A stretch of DNA of 64,000 nt. Source: Hypoxylon rubiginosum (Eukaryota; Ascomycota; Sordariomycetes; Xylariales; Hypoxylaceae). Below, one piece after another: positions 55,505 through 64,000 of the stretch (the stretch's first letter is position 1; each line of letters begins with the position of its first letter). The stretch lies in NCBI GenBank assembly GCA_902806565.1, contig CADCXA010000012.1:288997-352996 (forward strand). The letters run 5' to 3'. The notes under the pieces were generated by a model. That model was not told where the DNA came from, did not search any database, and worked only from the letters and a program-made list of their open reading frames with translations. The position numbers and the translations under genes are program-made.

Positions 55505-56998
55505 TTATATATTATTTAAATAAATAAAAAAGCTAAGCTTAATTATTTAAAAATAAATAAACGTATTTAAATATAAAAAACTAAAAAAAAAAAAATTTAT
55601 AAATTATATATATAATTATTTTAAAATAATTTTTTTTTTTTAATATATATTTATTTAAAATATTATATATATTTTAATTTTAGTTTTAATTTTTAAATTA
55701 ATAAAATAACGTTTATATATAAGTTATATATATAAGCTATAAATATCCAGGTTTATATTATAATAAATATATTTAAATATAAAATTTTTTTTTTATTTTA
55801 TAAATTATATATATAATTATTTTAAAATAATTTATTTTTTATTAATATATATATATTTATAATATTATTTATATTTTAATTTTAATTTTAATTTTTAAAT
55901 TAATAAAATAATATTTATATATAAATTATATATATAAATTATAAATATTTAAATTTATATTATAATAATATTATTTAAATAAATAAAAAAGTTAAATTTA
56001 ATTATTTAAAAATAAATAAATATATTTAAAAATAAAAATAAAAATTAAAATAAAAAAAATTTATAAATTATATTATAATATAAATTTAAATATTTATAAT
56101 TTATATATATAATTTATATATAAATATTATTTTATTAATTTAAAAGTTAAAATTAAAATTAAAATATATATAATATTTTAAATAAATATATATTAATAAA
56201 AAATAAATTATTTTAAAATAATTATATATATAACTTATAAATTTTTTCTTTTTTTAGTTTTTTATATTTAAATATATTTATTTATTTTTAAACGTTTAAA
56301 CTTAGTTTTTTTATTTATTTAAATAATATATAATAAATTATATATATAATTATTTTAAATTAATTAATTTATTATTAATATATATTTATTTAAAATATTA
56401 TATATATTTTAATTTTAATTTTAATTTTTAAATTAATAAAATAATATTTATATTTAAATTAATATTATTATTATATATTATTTAAATAAATAAAAAAACT
56501 AAACTTAATTATTTAAAAATAAATAAGCGTATTTAAATATAAAAAACTAAAAAAAGAAAAAATCTATAAGTTATATATATAGCCACTTTAAAATAACTTA
56601 TTTTTTATTAATATATATTTATTTAAAATATTATATATATTCTGGTTTTAATTTTAGCTTTTAAATTAATAAAATAACGTTTATATATAAGCCATGTATA
56701 TAAACTATAAATATTTAAGTTTATATTATAATAATTATAATATAATTTAATATAATTTATTTTTATTATATATTATTTAAATAAATAAAAAATTAAAATT
56801 TTATTATTTAAAAATAAATAAATATATTTAAATATAAAAAACTAAAAAATTAATAATTTATAAATTATATATATAATTATTTTAAAATAATTTAGTTTTT
56901 ATTAATATATATTTTAATTTTAATTTTAATTATTAAATTAATAAAATAATATTTATATATAAATTATAAATATTTAAATTTATATTATAATAATTTTA
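55505..56998. repeat. Cluster of ~260-bp AT-rich repeats in both orientations
   Basis: Units share the order TTATTTAAATAAATAAAAAA, ACTAAACTTAATTA, CGTATTTAAATATAAAAAAC, TATAAGTTATATATATA, TTTTAAAATAA, TTAATATATATTTATTT and AATTAATAAAATAACG. Approximate copies: 55,505-55,770; 55,775-55,965 (partial); 56,075-56,335 (inverted); 56,463-56,740; and 56,765-56,998. A further copy lies at 60,588-60,860. The copies differ mainly by C/T and G/A changes. Boundaries are by eye. Confidence 0.75.
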
Positions 56999-57207
56999 TA
57001 TAATTTTTTTATTTTATTTATATTTTTTATAAATTTAAAATAATAAAATTAAAAAAAATTAAAAATTAAAAAAAGTTTTTAAATATTTTATTAATTAATA
57101 AAATTATAATAATAAATATAAAATAAAATAAAAATAATAAATATAAAATAATAAAAATAAAAATAATAAATAAAATAATATATATAAAAATTAAATTTTA
57201 TATAAAT

Positions 57208-57408
57208 GTTATAATTTATATATAAAAAAGTATATATAATAAAAAATAAAAAGTTAAAAATATAAAAATAATTAAAATAATTAATTAAATATATATTTAA
57301 AAGTTAAATTTATTATATATAATAATAAATATATAGTTAAAAATTATAGTTTATTTAATTAAAATATAAGGTTTATTTAATAAAATTATAAATTTAAAAT
57401 TTTAATAA
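57208..57408. repeat. Direct repeat copy 1 (~200 bp)
   Basis: Matches 58,753-58,953 with no gap I can see. The differing bases are all C/T or G/A. Confidence 0.8.
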
Positions 57409-58752
57409 TTTTTTTTTTTAATAATATTTAAATTTATTTTAGTAATTTTTTTTATAAGATTTATTATTTAATAAAAAGTAAAATAAAATAAGTAAAAACT
57501 GTGATTTTATTTATTAGTTTAAAAATTAAAGTTTTAAGTTTAAAAATAATAATAAAATAAAATTAATTTAAAAGTTATTATAAAATAATATATTTTATAA
57601 TTTTAATATATTTAAATAAAATATATATATATTATTATATAAGTTTATTAAATTAAATATTATTAAAATTATATATATTTATATTAAGTTATTTTTAAGT
57701 TATTAATAACTTAATTTTAAACTTTTTTATTAAAATAGTTAAATAAGTATTTAAATTTATTTTAATTTTTAATTTTTTTTTAAAAAAAAATTATTAAATT
57801 TATTAAATTAAAATTAATTTATATAATAGTTTATATAAGTTATTTAAAAAAAAATTTTTTATATATATTTAAATGTTTAATTTATTTAATTAATTTTTTT
57901 TTATAAATTAATATTATTATAATAATAAAGTTTTTTAAAAATAAATATTTTATTTTTATTAATTTTATTAACCAGCGGGTTTAATTAAAATAAATTAATA
58001 TTTATAATTTTATTTATAAACTTATTATTAGTTAATATTTTAATTATTTTACTAAGAAATAATTATAAGTTTATTAATATTTTAATTAGTTTAATATATT
58101 TTTAATTTATAAATTCCTAGGTGTTTTTTATAATAAATTTAGAAATTAATTTAATAATTTAATTAATTTTTAAAATGTTTTTAATTTTTAAGTTTTTAAG
58201 TTTATTAAGGTTATTAATATTATTATTAATAAAGTTTATTATTATTTATAAAATATTATTAAAGTTATTTTTATTTTAATTTTATTTAAAAAAATATAAA
58301 TTATTATATTTATTAAGATTTTTTTTTATAAATATTAATTTTTTTTATTTATAAAAATTAAAACAATAAAAGTTTTAATATTAATTTATATAGTTTAATT
58401 AATTTTAATAAGTTGTTTCTTAGTTATATAAATATAAATTTATTAAATAAAATAAAAACTTTTAATATTTATTTAAATAAATTAATAAAATATAAATATT
58501 AATAAATTTAATAAAAAAGTTAATATATTTATAAAATTAATTGTTATATTTAATATAAATATTATAAAAAAAAATAAAAAAAAGTAAATTAATTTAAAGT
58601 TTTTTAAAATAATATAAATAATATAAATAATAATTTATAAAAAAGTTATTAATTTTATTTTTTATATATAAAATAATTTATATAATATAAATTATAATAA
58701 ATAATTATTTATATATAAAATAAATAAATTAAATCTAATAATAAATATTAAA

Positions 58753-58953
58753 TATTATAATTTATATATAAAAAAACATATATAATAAAAAATAAAAAGC
58801 TAAAAATATAAAAATAATTAAAATAATTAATTAAATATATATTTAAAAGTTAAATTTATTATATATAATAATAAATATATAGTTAAAAACTATAACTTAT
58901 TTAATTAAAATATAAGGTTTATTTAATAAAATCGTAAATTTAAAACCTTAATA
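58753..58953. repeat. Direct repeat copy 2 (~200 bp)
   Basis: Partner of 57,208-57,408, offset by 1,545 bp. This copy keeps more C/G (for example AAGCTA against AAGTTA and ATCGTAAA against ATTATAAA), so it is the less mutated one. Confidence 0.8.
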
Positions 58954-60587
58954 ATAAAATTATAAAATTATATAAATTTTATATTATTTTTTAAATATAA
59001 AATAAATTTAATATTAATTATTAATATAAATTTTTTATATTTAATTAATTTAATTATTATTTAATATAAACATTAAAATTATTTAAATATATTAAAAATA
59101 AAAGTTTAATAATAAATTTAATTTAATAAATAATTTATAAAATATATAATTATATATAATTATATAATAAATTTATTATAAAAAAATATATATATTTAAT
59201 TTAAAAAACGTTTAATATAAATATTATAATAAAATTAAAATATTAAAATATTAAAATATTATATAATATTTTAAATTATATATAACTTAAGTTTATTATA
59301 TAATTTATTTAAATATTATATTAAAATAATCTTTTTTTTAAATATTATTTTTATTATATATAATATTTTAATATTAATTAAATACTTATATTAATTAATA
59401 TATTTTAATATATATTTTATGTTTATTATTACTTATAATATTTTTTAATTATAAGATATTAAAATTATATTTTATTATAATATAAAATAATTTTATAAAA
59501 TAAATTTAAATATATAATAAAATATTATTTTTAAAAGTTTTATTAATTTAATTAAAAAAAATATTAAATAATTAATAAAAATATATAATTAAAATAATTA
59601 TTTAAATATTTATAAAAAAGATATTATAATTTATTATTAAACTTAAAAAATTTATAAAATATTTATTTAATTTAAATATTATATTATAAATATTAATATT
59701 ATATTTTTAAAATACTTTTTTATATTTTACTAGTTATTTTTATTATATATTTTATATTTTATAATTATTTAAATAATTATAAACTATTAATATATTTTTT
59801 TAATTAAATATATAAAATTATTAATAAATTTTTAAACTTAATAACTTTAAAAATTATTTATAGTTTTATTTTTTTAATAATTTTATAAATTTATTAATTA
59901 AATTTAACTTATTTTTTATATAATTTATTTTAATATTATTTTTAATAACTTTTTATTTAATATAATAAAAAATATTTTTAATATAACGTTTTTATTTATT
60001 TATAATAGTTTTTTATTATTAAATAATTATAATTATATTATTATTTATTAATAAAATTAATTTTTTAAATATTAATTAAATTTTTTTTTAAAAAATTATA
60101 TATTTAAATTATTTTTATAATAATTATAATTAAAATTATATATTTTATTTTAATAAAATTATATATTATTATATTTTATAATTTAAATTATTATATTATA
60201 AATATATTTATTAAAAAAAAACATATTTAATTATTAATTTTATTATATTAATATTTTTAATATAATTAATATTAATATTTTTATATAATTTAATATTATT
60301 AAATATTTAATATTTATATTTTTTTTATTAATTTTTTAAAAATATTTTAATAAAAAGTTATTTATATAATATATTTAAATTAATATAATATAATTTATAT
60401 TTAATTTAATTATATATATTATAAAGTTTATTTTTTTATTAAAAATATATATTTATAAACTTTTTTTTTATTTAAATTTTTTTTATAATTTTTTAAAATT
60501 TTATAATTTAGTTTTATAAGTTTAAAAAATATATTTATATATTTATAATTTTTAAGTTTATTATTTTTTAACATTTTTTAAAAATAT

Positions 60588-60860
60588 TATTATATATTAT
60601 TTAAATAAGTAAAAAAACTAAGCTTAGTTATTTAAAAATAAATAAACGTATTTAAATATAAAAAACTAAAAAAAAAAAAAAATCTATAAGTTATATATAT
60701 AATTATTTTAAAATAACTTATTTTTTATTAATATATATTTATTTAAAATATTATATATATTTTAATTTTAGTTTTAGTTTTTAAATTAATAAAATAATAT
60801 TTATATATAAATTATATATATAAGTTATAAATATTTAAATTTCCGTTATAATAAATATTA
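60588..60860. repeat. Distant copy of the ~260-bp repeat
   Basis: Same unit as in 55,505-56,998, including ACTAAGCTTAG, CGTATTTAAATATAAAAAAC and TCTATAAGTTATATATATA, about 3.6 kb from the main cluster. Ends in TTTCCGTTATAATAA, a few unmutated bases longer than the other copies. Confidence 0.75.
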
Positions 60861-62899
60861 TTATTAATTAAAATAAGCTTTTTTATTATAAATAAATTAA
60901 ATAATTTAAAATTTTAAAAACTAATTGATATTATTAAAATTTATAATAAAAACATTTTTTAAATATTTTTATATTTTAAATATTTATATAATTTATATAT
61001 TTAAAATAATTTATATTTTAAAAAGCTTTTAATTTAATTTTATATTTAGTTTAAATTTTTAAAAATTAAGCTTTTTATATTATTTTTTTATATTTATATT
61101 ATTTTTTAAATAAATATAATAAATTATATATTTTTTTAATACACTTTAAAAAAAGTGTAAAAAGAAAATAAAAAAGTTAATTTAAAAAAATAAAAAAATA
61201 ATATATAATAAAATAATTTATTAAAATTTAAAACGGTAATATATTAATTATATATAAATATATTTTAATATATAACTTAAGGTTTATATTTTAAGGTTAT
61301 ATTTTTTTAAGTTTATATATTTTATATTTACTTTATTTATTTTATTTATTCTTATTTATATTATTTTTTTATTAAGCCGTATTATTTTTATAATATTTTT
61401 TTTATATATTTTTAATAATTATTTTATATTAAAATATATATTAAATTTAAAATAATTAATTTTATTTAAATTATAATAATTTTATATTAAATTAACTGTT
61501 TATTATTTTTTTTAATAATAAAATTTTTAGCTTTAAAAAATTTATAGTAAAAACTTAATAAAATATTAACTTATAAATATTAATATATTAAAATTTATAT
61601 ATAAAATTATAAATTAATAATTTAAATAAATAATATTAAATTAACTAAAAAATTATAAATTTAATTTATTATATAATTTAATATAAATTATTAACTTTTT
61701 TTTTATTAAATTTAAAATTTATAATTTATTATATTTTTTTATTTAAACCATTAAAAATTATTATTAAAGTTTTTAATTTTTAAAAACTAATTTTTTTTTT
61801 ATATTTATTAAATTAAACTTATAAATAATTCATTTATTTAATTACTTAAAAACTTTTATTTATATTAAATTACTTATCAAGTTTAAAATATTAATTAAAA
61901 GCTTTTAATTTAAATATTTTTTATATATTAAAATAATATTTATTTTATAAATATATAATTTTATACTTTATATAAAAAACTAATAAAATAATAAATAATA
62001 GTTTTTATAAAATCTAACTATAAATTTTAATAAATTATTTTAATTCCTAATAATTTTTTTATATTAATTAAAAAATTTATATATATATAAGATTTCTTAA
62101 AAAAAAATATTTAAAAAACGTTTTAAAAATATATATTAAATATTAATATTTAAAATAAATATAATATTAAAATAATAAATATTATATAACTTATAAAATA
62201 TAATATAAATAAATATTATAATATCTTTAAAAAAATAAAAAATAATATATTTTTTTATTTATTTTATTATATTTATTACTTATTATAATTAATTTAAACT
62301 TTATTTTCCCTTTTCTTTTTTTATTAAAAAATAAATTTAATTTTAAAAAATAAAATTATTTATTTTATAATATTATAATTTATATAAATTTTATTAAAAA
62401 CATTAAAATAATATTTAAAAATAAAACTAAGAAAAAAATTTAAAAATAATATTAAACTTATTATATATAAATTTTTTAAATATTTTTAATAAATTTTTAT
62501 ATTTAAACTTTACTGAAAATTATAAATTATAAAAAAAAAAAAAGATTTTTACGTTTTTTATAAATAAATTATAAAATTTATATTAAAAAGGTTTAAATAA
62601 TTAATTTTTTAGTTATATTATAAAATTTTTTATATTAAACTTATTAATAAAATTCCTTTTAAAAAGTTTTAAATAAATTTTATTTTTATAATTAATTGTT
62701 TTAAAAAACTTAATATTAAGATTTTATTTAAATTTAAGTTTTTTATTATAATTAATATTATAAAAAATTAATATTTTAATTAATATAAATTCTTTAAATA
62801 AGATTTTATTAAAAAATTTTTAATTTAAATTTTATTTTAAAATAAACTTATTTAACGTTATAATAATAAAAAAACTTATATTAAAGTTTTTTATAATAA

Positions 62900-63420
62900 T
62901 ATTATTATTAAATTTAATAAAAGTAAAAATTTAAATAATAATTTTATTTTAATTAACATTAAGTTTAAAATTATTAATTATAAAATTAAAAATTATATTT
63001 ATAAATATCCTAAGAATTTTCCCTAGTATTTTTATTATAAAAAATATTATAAAAAATAATAATAATAAATATTAGATTATTTATTTAAAACTTAAGTTTA
63101 AATAAAAAAAAATATTAAAAATAATAATAATAAGTTTTTAAAATTTATTAAAACATTTAAAGGTTTTTTAATAATTAATATTAAAATTATTATATATTTA
63201 TTATTATTTTAAATTCACTTTATAAATTTTTATATTTTATATAATTTTTTTAATATTAATATAAAATTAATTATATTTATTATTAATATTAATAATATTT
63301 ATATAACTTTATAATTTAATATTTATATTTTTATAGTTATTAATTTTAAATTTTATTATTATAATTTTTTATATAATATTTATATTTTTAAATTAAATTA
63401 TTTAATATATTTAATTAATA
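62900..63420 (+). mobile_element. Possible remnant of a Ty1/copia-type gag-protease region
   Basis: In the plus frame containing 63,369, the conceptual translation ends LYNIYIFKLNYLIYLI, resembling the 'L-x-N-V-x-Y-V-P-x-L-x-x-N-L-I-S' stretch at the end of copia proteases once C-to-T changes are allowed for (His to Tyr, Pro to Phe). About 110 residues upstream lies a Tyr/Lys-rich segment that could be a mutated zinc knuckle. There are several stops. This is a weak match by eye in low-complexity DNA. Confidence 0.3.
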
Positions 63421-64000
63421 ATATTAAATAGTTTATAAAATACCGTTTATTTTTATAATTTAAAAAAATGTTTAAAGTAATTAATAATAATATTAAAGTT
63501 TTTAAAATTAATATTATATTAATAAAAATCCATTAAAATAATAACTTAATTATTATTTTTTAATATAAAACTTAGTTTTATTTTTCTTTTTTAATTAATT
63601 TAATTATTAATAGTTAATTTAAAAAAAAAATTTTATTTATAATAATATAAAAAATATATTTATTTTTAATAATAATTTTAAAAAAAAGTTTATTAAAATA
63701 AATTAATATTATAATTTTAAGATTTTTAAACTGGTAAAAATCTTTAATTTTATATATTAACTTTATATTATATATATAATAATTAACATTAAACTTATAT
63801 ATAAAAAATTTATATATATAAATTTTAATAAAATAAAAAAAGTTTATTATTATTATAATTTTTATTTAAAAATCTTAATATAACTTTTTTTTTATAATAT
63901 TTATATATAATTAAAAACTAAATATTAAATATATTATTAATTATTAATTTTAATATATTATTTATTATAAATTATTTTTATAAATATTTTCTTTTATATA

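Larger units (their letters stand above)
55280..64000. repeat. AT-rich repeat block with RIP-like mutation, no intact genes
   Basis: Nearly all A and T to the window end and continuing beyond it. C and G survive in short patches (for example 57,970-57,982, 58,117-58,122 and 63,007-63,025) and mostly in CpT/ApG rather than CpA/TpG context. Reading frames are full of stops. Duplicated segments differ by transitions. It contains a repeat family of about 260 bp, an approximately 200-bp direct repeat, and faint retrotransposon-like coding similarity near 63,000-63,420, all described separately. Could be part of a pericentromeric, subtelomeric or interstitial AT-isochore; I cannot tell which. Confidence 0.9.

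Noticed and set aside
55280..64000. AT-rich block as mitochondrial DNA or an AT-rich virus or plasmid insertion
   Set aside because: No mitochondrial genes, tRNAs or polymerase frames are visible. Stops occur in all frames, and duplicate copies differ by transitions as expected for RIP. Mis-assembly cannot be fully excluded.

Overview
The window is nuclear DNA of a filamentous ascomycete (Pezizomycotina; Sordariomycetes-like is my best guess, from gene content only). The evidence is short introns (mostly 50-100 bp) with GTAAGT/GTATGT/GTACGT-type donors and CTAAC/CTGAC branch sites, Zn2Cys6 regulators, an RTA1-like membrane protein, a GPI-anchored wall-type protein, a spliced ribosomal-protein gene and tRNA gene, and a RID/Masc1-type DNA methyltransferase. 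Positions 1 to about 55,250 have ordinary base composition and carry about two dozen genes. From about 55,280 to the end the DNA is almost only A and T, with no intact gene.

Layout. 1-1,923 (minus): RID-like cytosine methyltransferase, its C-terminus cut by the window edge. 3,965-6,421 (plus): Zn2Cys6 regulator. 7,052-8,014 (minus): unknown gene with an in-frame TAG. 9,389-15,323: a housekeeping block with a xanthine/hypoxanthine-type phosphoribosyltransferase, a mitochondrial oxidoreductase-like protein, a 703-residue candidate kinetochore/chromatin protein and DPM3. 17,615-18,525: an unknown gene broken by a one-base frameshift. 18,944-19,630: GPI-anchored Ser/Thr-rich protein. 21,481-32,918: a second housekeeping block with a SmgGDS-like armadillo protein, eL13, an intron-containing tRNA-Lys(UUU), an ACOT9-type thioesterase, a probable mitoribosomal mL50, a Cys-rich membrane protein and DAHP synthase. 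34,215-40,578: secreted SGNH esterase, a conserved fungal protein and a COX14-like mitochondrial protein. 41,279-54,939: a sparser, accessory-looking stretch with a cupin protein, RTA1-like protein, Zn2Cys6 regulator, small secreted protein, alpha/beta-hydrolase-like protein and secreted M14 carboxypeptidase.

55,251-64,000 is a repeat graveyard. It opens with a 29-bp element that recurs inverted at 44,765-44,793. Behind it lie diverged direct and inverted repeats, including two ~200-bp copies whose visible differences are all transitions. The surviving C and G sit mainly in CpT/ApG context. This is the pattern expected of repeat-induced point mutation (RIP).

The most coherent story is therefore that a probable RIP methyltransferase and a heavily RIP-mutated block lie about 53 kb apart. 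No CRISPR, prokaryotic system or complete mobile element was found. Exon boundaries come from splice motifs and reading-frame continuity and have not been tested against transcripts. Family names come from recognised motifs, not from a search.
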